Under the pieces are notes generated by a model, which was given only the letters and a program-made list of their open reading frames with translations, was not told where the DNA came from and searched no databases. Below, in pieces: positions 11,055 to 23,200 of a stretch of DNA of 64,000 nt; the first letter of the stretch is position 1; every line of letters starts with the position of its first letter. This DNA is from Anticarsia gemmatalis. Its lineage: Eukaryota > Arthropoda > Insecta > Lepidoptera > Erebidae. Both the position numbers and the translations under genes were made by a program. Location of the stretch: assembly GCF_050436995.1 (NCBI RefSeq), contig NC_134760.1, positions 11,860,001 through 11,924,000 of the forward strand, given 5' to 3'.

Positions 11055-14000
11055 ATGTTATTTATAAGACGTGTGCAACGTTTATCTAAGCTTATCGATA
11101 AGTATTCTGCGATAAACTGCCGATGTTACTCTAACTCAGCTCGCGTTACTTCTATAAAAGAAAGAATAAAAGAAGGGCCTGGTTTAAAAGAATTCATTAT
11201 TGGAGATGCTGAACCGGTACTCACAGACAGTCCTCATATACCGTACTTGTTGGAAAATGTTAAAACGAAGACGAGAAGAAAGGTTTATTTCGATGTTTAC
11301 GGGTGTCAAATGAATCTGAATGATACTGACATTGTGTGGTCAATATTGAAGAAAGAAGGCTTTGAGAAGACAGATGTGGAAGAAGAAGCTGATATATTCC
11401 TTGTAATGACTTGCGCTATAAGAGAAGGAGCTGAGAACAAGATTTGGCATCGTTTAGACCATTTACGAGGTTTTAAAAGGCGCGCTAAAGATCGTGCTGT
11501 AAAAATAGGTATTCTAGGATGTATGGCGGAGAGACTGAAAGAGAAGTTAATTGAGAAAGAGAAAGCTGTTGATGTTGGTAAGGAAAAATAAAAATAATAC
11601 AATGTTTAGACTAATTTGTCAGGGCTAGATTCTTATAGTCTTGTAGAGTATCCCTATGTTAGATATATTTTGATAAACAATTAATTGAAATAGATAATCT
11701 TTAGGTTTTCCTCTATACTCTTTAGTATCTCCATTCTTTAATCTTATTCTGAAACATTGGGAATATAATAAATCACTATCTTTTCAACCTGATTTAGGTT
11801 GATGTTCTTGATGTGGTTTCCATATATCTTTTTGTTTATATGTCCCCTTTTTTCCATATGGGTAGGCTAGACTAAACAAACATATAAATAATTTTGTTCA
11901 TAGTGAATAATATTGATAAACCTAACAAGTATGTATTACCTTTCCACAGTGGCAGGTCCAGACAGCTACAGAGACTTACCTAGACTGCTAGCACTCACAG
12001 AGAATGGTCAGCCCGCTGTCAATGTGTTATTATCTTTAGATGAAACCTATGCTGATGTGGTGCCTGTCAGGTTGAACCAGGATAGTGTGTCTGCTTTTAT
12101 GTAAGTTCCTAGTTATTACATAACATAAAGCTCACTAATTAATAGATTATACAGAAAAGTAATTTCTGGCCAGGTTTGGTATGGCCTAGGCTTTAGTCTG
12201 TGGTATATTTATACTCAGATTAGATAACTAGTCAGTTATGCAAGTGGTAAGACTGACAACTATGAGATTTCCTAATTTACTACCAGTGCAGCAGTGCCTT
12301 TATGATAGTATAGTGAGGCTGCAGGCACCAGAGGGGTGGTTTACAGAGTGTGTAATGCTTTGTGACTAATTGACTATAGTTGTATATGCATACAACTCCA
12401 TTAGTTCAAAAATTTTCATATTCTTTTAAGATATAGACATTTACATGTATTTCACAACTATCTAGCTAAGTACTTTTGAGTGGAATTATAAATACTTAAA
12501 TAATTGTCACATGATCTTTATTATTTCTGTTTTTATCCATCTTTCAATTCAATTATACTATTATACTAATTATACTAATATTATAAAGCTGAAGAGTTTG
12601 TTTGAATGCGCTAATCGCAGGAACTACTGGTCCGATTTGAAAAATTCGGTATTAGATAGCCCATTTATCGAGGAAGGCTATAGGCTATATATCATCACGC
12701 TACGACCAATAGTAACAGAGTACCGGTAAAAAATGTTACAAAAACGTGGAAAAATTTGACTCATTCTCTCTTATGTGACGCAAGCGAAGTTGCGCGGGTC
12801 AGCTAGTTAATACTAAAATAATCGTCACATGATCTTTATTATTTCTTTTCAGTTCAATAATGCGCGGTTGCGACAACATGTGCACATACTGCATAGTGCC
12901 GTTCACTCGCGGGCGGGAGCGCTCGCGCCCCGTCACCTCCATCGTGGACGAGGTGCGCCAGCTCGCCGACCAGGGCGTTAAGGAAGTCACGCTGCTCGGA
13001 CAGAATGTTAACAGTTATAGAGATGTGTCGCAGGCTACTGAGAAGTTCGATACACATATGGCTAAAGGTACGAAATCAACGAAAAATCGTGCAATTTCGC
13101 TTGTTTCTTGTGTCGGTCGAACTATAGTACAAGTAAGAAGGCATGTTTTTCTGATACTGACTGCTTCAAGTTTAAATACGAACCATAATACGCTAATGTT
13201 CATTAGAAAGTCTCCTTTTACAGATTGTATGGCTAACTTTAGAAAGCTTGTTTCTCTCTATGTCTCAAGGAAATCAAAAGAACCAAATTTTGCGCTAAGC
13301 TCACTGTTCAATTAGTAGAGCAATTACAATTTTAAGTTACCATCCTGGTCAAAATAATAATAAAGTCGAAAAACTAGGCAATTAAAAAAATGCAAGAATT
13401 AACTTCAATTCCTAGCACCACCATATACGGATTATTTAGTATACTTATTAGGTAATGACGACATAAATGTTATTAGTTCGCTTTATACTTCTTTTTCAGG
13501 ATTTAAGACAGTATACAAGAGCAAGAAGGGAGGTATGAGGTTTGCAGATCTGTTAGACAAAGTATCAGCTGTAGACCCTGAGATGAGGATCAGATTCACA
13601 GCTGCACATCCCAAGGACTTTCCTGATGAGGTAACATACAATACCTCTATTTTTTTTAAATACGACGGTTGTTAACTATTTTGTTTTACTTACGTTTGCG
13701 AACCAGATAATAGATCCTAAATGGCACTAATATGCAAGTGCCAAAGAACTTTATGCGTGCGCATATGGTTATTATGGGCGCAAGTCGCTGCTAAGAAGTA
13801 TTATTTTAGTCAGAAACGCAAATTTGAAGCGTTTTGTCGAAAAAGTTTTGCTAGTACCCGATAGATGACGCTAGAAGACTGCAGTAAAATACTTCACTAC
13901 TGTTCGGTAGATGGCATTAGGTGTTTTATAGTCCCAATCTCTAGGTTTAGTTTTTTTTTACTTTACTTACCTTCTAATGACTATGTTACTTGTTTCAGGT

Positions 14001-15338
14001 GCTACAAATAATATCGGAACGTCCGAATATCTGCAAATTGTTACATTTGCCGGCACAGTCGGGATCTAGCGCGGTGCTGGAGCGCATGCGCCGTGGATAC
14101 ACGCGTGAAGCATACCTCACACTGGTCGAACATGTTAAGAATACTATTCCTGGAGGTAATGAGCTTCTTGATTAACTTTAAAGTCCCAACAAATTGTAGG
14201 GCAATACTTCTGCCTATTTTTTAAATATTAAACTACTGCTTTGCGATTAATAACGTCATAAAATGTACAAATTTCAGTGATATGTCACTGTATACTGACA
14301 TTTATGAGTTTGTACTACCGATGTCGTGGAGACATAACTCATCGGGCATCTGAGAATTACATTGCGTGGCGTGCCAACCGCCTAACTGTTCCCAATGCAG
14401 GCCTCAAATAACATTTGTAAATCATCAATATGTTTTGTTTCAGTGGGTTTCTCAACGGACATGATCTGTGGGTTCTGCGGCGAGACAGACGAGGAGTTCC
14501 AGGAGACGCTCACGTTGATGGAGGCGGTGGACTACCACGTCGCTTTCCTGTTCCCTTATAGCATGAGAGAGGTATATGATACTTTGTTTTTGTTGTCTGT
14601 AGTATAGTGGTCGCCATATTGTAAGCAGGTGGTTAACCAGGAGTTTGTCAGTTTGATTCCCAAGTGCAAGGAATATTTTAGTGATACGTTATATTAAGGA
14701 TCTATTTATATTTTATACCTAAAATTCATCAATATATCATCGGATTAAGCCCTGGTTCAGAGGTTGAGACTTTATATTATGATTATTCATTGAAAAGAAA
14801 GTGTAAAAGATTATAGTAGTCTTTTGAAAACATTTAATTGGAAACACCATGATCAAGGATTGTCTATATCTATTAAAAAAACAACTGTGTTGATATACAT
14901 AGTTTATTGATTATTATTTTCTATTTATTGATTTTTTGTCTCCAGAAAACAACAGCATACCGTCGCTACAAGGACGACGTTCCCGAACACATAAAAAAAC
15001 AACGCCACAACCAAATGTTAGATATCTACAAACGTAAATGTCAAATATTAAACGAAGCGGAAATTGGCAACACTCACTTAGTACTCGTCGAAGGTGTTGC
15101 CAAGAAATCTGGCAAAATAATGAGCAGAAATGAACTGTATTTACGAGTGGTGTTTGATCAGACGGAGGTGTTGTGTGAGGATGGAGGTAAAAGGCAGGTG
15201 AAGCCGGGTGACTATGTAGCTGTGAAGATTGTAGGAGCTAGGTCAGCGACCTTGTTTGGTGTTCCTTTGTATCATACTAGTTTGAGTGATTTTTATAGAG
15301 AATATCAATGGGGGCAAAGGCGAGCGGCAAAAATGTAA
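11055..15338 (+). CDS. Cdk5rap1: CDK5RAP1-like mitochondrial tRNA methylthiotransferase, complete, seven exons
   Basis: The exons are 11055-11577, 11950-12100, 12853-13067, 13500-13630, 13999-14155, 14444-14571 and 14946-15338, joined in phase into 565 residues (human is about 600). The MiaB-family enzyme is a radical-SAM protein that converts i6A37 to ms2i6A37 in mitochondrial tRNAs. The N-terminal methylthiotransferase domain has its three cluster cysteines at C84 (YGCQMN), C120 (MTCAIRE) and C156 (LGCMAER). The radical-SAM motif CxxxCxxC is C231/C235/C238 (RGCDNMCTYCIVPFTRGRERS). A C-terminal TRAM domain spans roughly residues 475-545. The first 30 residues are basic, hydroxylated and free of acids until D15, consistent with mitochondrial import. 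Intron 2 carries a family A repeat (12571-12807). A candidate poly(A) signal is at 15812. All catalytic cysteines are present, so the enzyme should be active. Confidence 0.96.
12571..12807 (+). mobile_element. Family A element in Cdk5rap1 intron 2
   Basis: It starts TATACTAATATTATAAAGCT and ends GCGCGGGTCAGCTAGT, a full-length copy in sense orientation, wholly inside the intron 12101-12852. It ends 45 bp before the acceptor of exon 3. Confidence 0.85.
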
Positions 15339-15439
15339 ATATCTTCTTATGTCTAAGCTAATTTTTGGACACAGCGGGCAGTTTAATTGAAAACAACTGT
15401 GTAGGACCTTGTAATGTCTAAATGTGTGCACAATACACA

Positions 15440-15520
15440 GGTACTACACGCTTTATTCCTTCACTCTCATAGACCGGTGCGGCTGTATCCGACATGACCT
15501 GTGAGAGATCAGGTATATTT
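15440..15520 (+). repeat. LINE/SINE-derived repeat fragment in Cdk5rap1 3' UTR
   Basis: It holds the block TTCACTCTCATAGACCGGTG, then ATCCGACATGACCTG and GAGATCAGG. From memory this resembles a common lepidopteran dispersed repeat. It lies between the stop codon and the candidate poly(A) signal. Confidence 0.45.
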
Positions 15521-15536
15521 TTAATTTATTTTCGGA

Positions 15537-15601
15537 TATAAATGTTGAAATTGTAGAAGTAAATGTAGTAAACATTTGCTTCTACAATTTCAACATTTAT
15601 A
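15537..15601. repeat. Near-perfect 30-bp inverted repeat (hairpin) in Cdk5rap1 3' UTR
   Basis: Arms 15537-15566 and 15572-15601 are reverse complements with one T/C difference, which is a G-U wobble in RNA. They are separated by the 5-nt loop AGTAA. If transcribed in either orientation it would form a 30-bp duplex. Confidence 0.8.
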
Positions 15602-15635
15602 CTCAGGTCAATCTATTTTTTTTTGACAAAGGCAC

Positions 15636-15725
15636 TTGGGAGTAACTTTAGTGCTCGACCGGAGAATCGAACCCAGGATCGCTGCTCGGCAGTCGCAGGT
15701 ACTATCGATGCGTCACAGAAGCAGT
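15636..15725 (-). repeat. tRNA-derived SINE fragment in Cdk5rap1 3' UTR
   Basis: On the minus strand a B-box-like GGTTCGATTCTCC follows a GTGACGCATCGATAGTACC stretch, in the order expected of a tRNA-derived SINE head. It is antisense to the gene. Confidence 0.55.
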
Positions 15726-15811
15726 TTTTAGACATACTTATGTATATCTGTTTCGTTAAGATGAGATCTTTGTAAGTGATCATAGTTCATACGTTATTGT
15801 AAAAAGGTGTA

Positions 15812-15817
15812 AATAAA
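15812..15817 (+). terminator. Candidate Cdk5rap1 poly(A) signal
   Basis: AATAAA lies 474 bp after the stop and is followed by a GT-rich stretch (GTTTAGTTG). It is the best signal before the convergent diego 3' end. Confidence 0.6.
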
Positions 15818-15853
15818 GTAGACAAGTTTAGTTGTAACACTTCAAAAGTGCGT

Positions 15854-15859
15854 TTTATT
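15854..15859 (-). terminator. Candidate diego poly(A) signal
   Basis: TTTATT on the plus strand gives AATAAA for minus-strand diego, implying a 3' UTR of about 1.4 kb. Alternative sites at 16796-16801 and 16671-16676 would give shorter UTRs. No repeat is evident between 15860 and 17294, as expected for a UTR. Confidence 0.4.
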
Positions 15860-17294
15860 AGAATGAATCAGTACAAAGTTATGAATCAAATACGATGCAA
15901 CACAATAAATATAATTACAAGACTACACTTTGTGACTTTCATTTATTAATACAAACACGTTCAGTTTATATTACGCTTAATTTACAATTAAATACACAAG
16001 TGGCATACAAGTGGGCTACTTTAGCTTACGAACGGTTATAATTTTTATTTAAAAAAATTGTTGCAGGAAATAATCTTGAGTTTCCAAACGGTAGTAATGT
16101 TATCAACACGTAATAAGCTCGATTTTCAAGATATTAGGTAATATTTTTTTGAATCATTGATTGGTAGAGCTATCCATCACGCCATAAATATGACAGTCGG
16201 AAAAGAAATTTAGAACTCAATAATGATAGAGACTAAGTTTAAACCTTCGCAGGCTTTAGTATCCAGCTTCCAGTATTTCTCGAGTACATAACATGAATTG
16301 GAACTCATAGTATTAATTTTAGATAGTAATGTTTTTGATTTTGCAAGTGAAATGAGTGCAAGCATGTATATCAGAATCAGATTTCTGTTTCGATATTTGT
16401 TTAATGTGTTTGATTACCAATTAAGGTTGGACACCTATGAAACCTATCATTTTTATGAAAATGCTATAGTGATGCAAATATAAGCAGTTTTCTTATACAA
16501 TTATGAGGTTTGTTCCACTCTATAAAAATAAAAACTATCCTATGTAGAGCCATCTCTGCCCTCTGCGTTGTTCTCAAACATGACATGGTAAATGACAGAC
16601 AGATTTCATATTTTAAAAACGATAAAAGAATGCAAGCATTTTAGACCTTGTCGAGTATTTTAGAGTTCCTTTTATTTGAGAATCAGTGTATTTATAGACT
16701 ATGTAGGTACATTTTTTAATTTACGCATACAGATAAGAAATCTGCGTAATTAATTTTTACTGTTTCTACTTTGTTTGCAAGTAATTAGCGCTCAGTTTAT
16801 TCGTACTATTAGAAACATACAGACATACACATCATTACATTGAGTATTGTACATTTAAAAATTAAAGAAAAACAACAAACTTATATAACTTATAATTAAT
16901 TACAATACATTGTGATACATGGCATCTTTTAAACCTACATTAAATTTGTACTTTGTAAAATTTCATTATTCAGTTATTCTTTATGTGATGTCGTGATGTT
17001 AGAGTGACTTAGAAATACATACACGATAATTGTGCAGATTTTTTTGCAATGCAGTTATTTAAACTGTTTAAAATATAGGACTTTTTGCGCTTTAGCTGTC
17101 TAGCAACAATATAAGACTGCGTTTATCAAAATACATTAGATACTTTTGAAAACAATTGCTCTTTCTACTGATTCTAATTAGTCAAATTGAACACATCGTT
17201 TTTGATTATATTTTTAATTTCTAATGAGCTCAAGCTCTTTCTATTAGTCACTAAGACACAAAGTAATAAACCGTTTTGAAGGTATACAGAGCTT

Positions 17295-20200
17295 TCATAC
17301 TAAGCTCGAAGCTCCCATCTGTCCTCCCATAGGCTTTCCATTCGGCATAACATTCACCCTCTGACCAGATATGTTGTCTGAACCATCCGCATGACCTGAC
17401 AAGCTCGGCGAGGGTCCTTGCGAGCTGCCATACACCTTAGTACTGTACCCCGAGTCGTTGTGAGACTCCCTATCCGCCTGACTCTGGGTTTCAGCCAAGT
17501 GCGTGTTAATAGCCAACGACTGTAACCGACTGTGAAGCAAACTATGGTCAGGATTCGGTTTTCTGGTCATTCCATGCGGATTCCCCCTAAAATTCGGATA
17601 CGTTGGGTCGTAGCATAACCGAAAGTCGTTCTGATTCGCGATCTCCACTTCAGTATTCTGATCCAAGTGGTCGCTGTAGCAGTGCGGTATACGCTCCATT
17701 TCTCTCATGATGTGATCCTGCATCATTGCGTCGAACACTCCAGTTTGATGGTGGTATAAAGGGTTTCTGTTCCGAGCTTGCACCTGGTTCGGTAGTCCTG
17801 GCTGGTTGTAGTCGTATTGTGAACAAGCGTATTGGGGAACTGGTAGTCCACTGTCCACCATGTAAGGCACTTGCCTGTTAGGTATGTCGTGGAAGTAAGC
17901 GTCTTTTGGAATCATGGACCTTAGTTCGTGAGGATAAGGGTTTTGTGTCGACATCGGAGCTGGTGATGGAGACTTAGACACTGTTTCGAAATTAGGCATC
18001 GGTAGTGTCTGTAGTAAGTTGGTATTCCTCATCGGTCCAGGTTGTACGGAACTTCTGATAGGACTGTCTTCCTCGTCGCTACTTTCAGAGTTGTTCCCAT
18101 TCTCTTTTGGTGGCGTTTGATACGTCTTTCTAGTTGGAAATGGTATAAGGTTGTGTAAACTAAAGCGTTTGCTTTTCGGTGGCTTTTCTTTTAAAACAGG
18201 AGCTGGTCTTTGGGGTTGTTGAGGCATTTTCAAGATGCCAGGGTTTTGACTTGTGGACGGTTCTATGTTTTCGGTGGGCTGTATCTTCCTCGGCATAGGA
18301 TCAGGTGATTTACTTCTTTGCTGTTCAACTTGTGCTACTAACTCTTGCACAGACTTTCTTTGTTCTCTTTCAGTTTCGTCTTTACCTTGATAGCTAGTTT
18401 GTTTTCTTAGTTTCACGTATCCATCTTGTGATATATCTAAAGACTTACTTCTGGCTATGGCATCAGACATCTCCTTTTCAAGAGCGACACGTTTTCTCAT
18501 ATCGTCTGCGGTTCTTTGCAGCACCTGACTTTTCCATAAAGGTATACTCTGGTCTTTCGCGCTTTTGTCTTCGTCCAAATCGCTGGGATGTTTGTGACTA
18601 CTGCTCGGCGACTTGGCGTCCGACTGTCGACTAGGAGACGAGTACCTCTGGTTATAACTCTCTACTTCCATGGACATCGGTGATTGTGACACCGACATCT
18701 TATTAGCTTTTACATGGATCTCTGCTGTGACGTTCTGTAAATGACTATCATGGTTCGGGTGTATTGGTGGTTTAGAAAATGGAGGAACTGATAGTCTACT
18801 CGGTCCAGCGTCTAAATGATCACTGCTCTTTGAGTTCTTCAGTTGATACCTTCTCCTCGGACTAGGTGATTGACGATTGTCCAATATTTCAGTACTTTTC
18901 GAAGTAGCCTTGCTATCGTTCAGATCTTTGGCATGACTCTCATACTGTTCAGAATTTTTGTTGAAGCTCTTTATTATTCTGTGCACTTTGTTCCATTCTT
19001 CCGTATCAGCGTCTAATAACTCCAAGCTTCTAGTTCTCTTCAGTGGAGGTATGTCTAAGGAGCCTTTAGGACTAAAGTCTAGCTTCTTCACTCTTTCCGA
19101 TTGTCTGAACATCATACCGCGCGTCAACCATTGCTCTAAATGTTTGTGCCGTTCTTTACATAAAGCTCTCTCAGCTGCGACGAATCTTGTCAGTTCTGAT
19201 ATCTGTCCTTGCGTCTTCATCTCAAGATCTGTGACCTTCTGATCTAGCCTCTCATGAGCTCTGTCAATGTGCTTTTTCAAATCCTTCTTATCTTCGTTCA
19301 ATTTATCCTCCATATGTTTGAAGAACGGTGCGCAGTAACAAGTGTAACCTGCACCTATTGGCCCCTTTTTAATATTTCCAGCCAAATCTAAGTAGTACTG
19401 CTCGCCTTTTTTCAGTGGTTCGGTGGGTAACGAGCTTAGTTTTGGTTTGGGGAAGAACTTCGGGTCGGGGTAGTAGTGGCAGCCGTACGGCGACCACTGA
19501 ACTTGCGGCGGGGTCTCGAAGTGAACGTTCTTTTTAGTTTTATTTTTTTCTTTTTCTTTGCCTTTGTCTTTCTTTTTTCCTTCATCTGGTTCATCGATGG
19601 CTCTTTCCTTACTTTTATCTCTGTGTTTCTTCTTAGGTTGTTTTGAGACGGGCGTATTTAAAATGTTAATGATTTCTTCTAAGCCTTTCCTAGTGGCGAT
19701 GTCTCTTGCTGTCTCTCCCTGGTGGTTACGTATGGACTTGTCGCAGCCAGCCTCGAGGAGTATGCGGGTGAGTTTCCTTCGGCCCATAGCGGCGGCGATG
19801 TGTAGCGCCGTGTCGCCGTTCTTGTTCTGCTCGGAGACTTTGCACTGCGCTGAGATGAGGATGCGAGTGACGCCCGCGTGCCCGTACCGTGCCGCCGTGT
19901 GGAGAGATGTGTCTCCATACTGGAAATAATAGATGCAAAAGTTTATTTATTATATATTTGAGTTCGATGCAATATCAATACGTGATATATCCTTATCTTA
20001 CACAAGTTTTCGAGTTTAAAGAGAATAGACAGCACACAGTATTATGTAAACCAATATGGTATTTCTTTGCTTATAAGAAATAATTCAAGGTTAAAATTAC
20101 TATCTCCTGCCTCAAGACAGTTGTAAACAGTTTAAGTTACGTGAAAATCTCTACTCACATTGTTCTGCAAGTCCGGGGGCGCGCCAGCCAGCAGCAGCTC

Positions 20201-23200
20201 GCGGCAGGACTGGTTGTGTCCGTTCTGGCACGCGAGGTGCAGCGGCGCGAAGGCGGCGGCGTTGCGCGCGCGCAGCTCGGCGCCGGCGCGCGCCAGCAGC
20301 GACACGCACACCGAGTAGCCCTTCCACGCCGCCTCGTGACATGCCGTGTTTCCGTGCTGAAGAGTTTGTTTGTTTGTTAATTTATTTGATTGTTTGTTTG
20401 TTTGTTTGTTTGAACGCGCTAATCTCAGGAACTACTGGTCCGATTGAAAAATTCTTTCAGTGTTAGATAGCCTATTTATCGAGAAAGGCTATAGGCTATA
20501 TACCATCACGCTACGACCAAAAGGAGCAGAGCACCAGTAAAAAATGTAACAAAAACGGGGAAAATTATGACCCATTCTCTCTTATGTGACGCAAGCGAAG
20601 TTGCGCGGGCCAGCTAGTTGTCGATAAAATACGTACCACATTGTCCTGCTTGTTGGGATCAGCTCCATGTTGCAGCAACAGTTGCACGACTTCGATGTGA
20701 CCGTCCGCCGCCGCGCGCTGGAGCGCCGTGCATCCGTTCTGAAACAATGTGAAATATTTAACGTTAAAAAAAGTAGGTACCTAACAGGTGTATTTAGTTC
20801 TGGCTTAAGTAAAAATGGTGCCGGTAATAATAATTTAACCTCGTAATCCCCCACGGTAATATTTGTGAGTTTTATAACTAAGTGCATTATAAGAACCTAG
20901 CTTTATTTATCTCTACCTACAGTCTAGGTAGCTAATACCTTCATTTAAAAGACAAAGATAAAAAAATTAAAAAAGTTGCAGTTTGCAGCCGTAAGTAGGG
21001 TGACGCTGAATTTTAAAGCAATTACCTATACATATAGGTATTACCGATTTCCGTTGCTGCATCGCATCGGTAAGAAAAAGTACAACCAAATTATCTGGCA
21101 ACTTTATTAAGTTTTAAAGACTTTTTAGGATAAGGTTAGTGCAGCGATGGAAATGAAAACCATAAAAAATTTAATCGAGAAGTCGCTTTTAAGTTTTTCG
21201 CGACGTGGAATCCAGTGATTAGTGTTACAAAACGTCGCTATGGTCTGCAATTGGTTAGCTCATAGCATAGCGACACGGTTAGTGTAGTGTGTGACGGTAG
21301 TTGGAGAAATCAAAATAAGAGGGAGAGTCCTGACATCGCTGGCTTAACCAGCCTGCAACTACGGCCGGTAGAACCTGCGCCGCAACCTCAGGTATTCCAA
21401 GGTAAGATGATACTACTAATATTCATATTGTAATGTGGTGTGTCGCGAAAGTTTAAAACGTTTTGAATTTCATAAAATGACATTAAAATGACTATTTTAT
21501 TCCGAAAGATACAAATTCCTAAAACTAAACTATTCGAGCTTTTAACAATATCATAATATTTATGTAAAACAGTACTTTAAAACAGATATTATCCTTCATA
21601 ATAAACACGTTTGTACTTTACAAACCACAACGATCCATTTGCTATCCAATAAAAGTTTTGAAACAATAGTCCCGCGTACCACGTAACTATGCGCGTGTGA
21701 AATGCTATGACATGTTCCAGTGTCATAGAATTGTTTTAGTTTTATTACTGACTCAAATGCTGGCTCATTTACGATGGATTATGCGTACGCAGACACTGAT
21801 CTTCTTTATTTATTTGAATTCGTTTTAATTTGTAGTTTATGCATAAGATTTGCTAAGGCGAAGCTGTTTCGGATAGGGTTCAAACCTACGATGTCTGTAT
21901 CCAGGGCGTAATAGCATTGGGGTGATCATTACGCTACTAAGCGATGGAAACCGTAAATTAATAACATTACCTACTAGGTAGGCAATGTTTCTTAACCCGT
22001 AGTCTGCAAAACCCCAGGGCTTCGCGAGCGGTTTTCTGACGATTCCCGGTCTTATCACGGAAAATGGAAAAGAGTTTTTATTTGACAAAGAACAAATGTC
22101 AAACTCTGGCTTCTTTAGTTACATTTATTGTTATTCATTCAGGAGATCGTACAAAAGGTTTAGAAACGCTTATGTAAAGACGGAAACCAGTAGTTAGGTT
22201 AGGACAGATATACCAATAAAAATACTGATTTTCTTAAAACGTTTTATTTATTCATGCTCACAATAAATGTTAGAATTATATTTTAACATCCTTTTCGAAG
22301 GATTAAAATTTACACAACCTCCTTCATCTTTAATACCTTGCTTTGTTTTTAAAATAGCTGACACATTTTTGTTTATAAATCTGTTTCTTTGGTCCGTTTT
22401 TATTAAATTTATCTTTGAAAATATGCGCTCGCATGCAGCATTCGACACCGGTATACATAGAAGAGATTTACTAAAACTAGTTAGTTATATTTTTGTATTT
22501 TAACATGCCATCACTGTTAGAAATTTTTCCAATTTCCACCCAAAATTGTTCACACGAGATGGGCAATATACCTGAAAATATACTGATGTTCGGCAAAATC
22601 TATGAAATATACTGAAAAAGTATTAAAATACTGAATCTTCAACCAAAATATACCCAAAAATACTGACTACCAGCAATATACCTGAAAATATACTGATGTT
22701 CGGCAAAATCGATGAAATATACTGAAAAAGTATTAAAATACTGAATCTGGTCACACTGTAGCCAGGTAGGTACTCGTGGTCCAAAATAACATGTTTGTGA
22801 CAAGTAACGCTATATTTAACTAGTCTGTCTAAATACGATTTCCAATTGTCTGTCTACTGAGAACATATTTAATATTTATAAGTATATCCAAGGCTTCAAT
22901 ACATTTATGTAGCGATGTCCAATTACTGCTCCCTGAGCAATTTTAATTAGACAACTGGAGTGACGACATAATAATAACTAAGGGGAACTAACGGCCGGCG
23001 GCCATATTAGGTCATAGATAATTTTCTAGCTATAGACAAGGTGCGTTTTATTCGTTACTATAGCCAGTTGTGCTCACTGGCCGGTAAACAAGCTGTGAAG
23101 CAAACTTTGGCGCGAACTTTCCATTGATGGGTGGTCGCTTAGTAGCATTTGAGCTACGCACTTTAGATAAAACTTTGGATGGGTTGCATTATAAGTCCAA

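Noticed and set aside
18428..19929. Plus-strand ORFs of 68-123 codons
   Set aside because: They are antisense shadows of the large diego exon.
20141..20380. 79-codon plus-strand ORF rich in Arg and Ala
   Set aside because: It is the antisense shadow of the GC-rich diego ankyrin exon 20159-20356.
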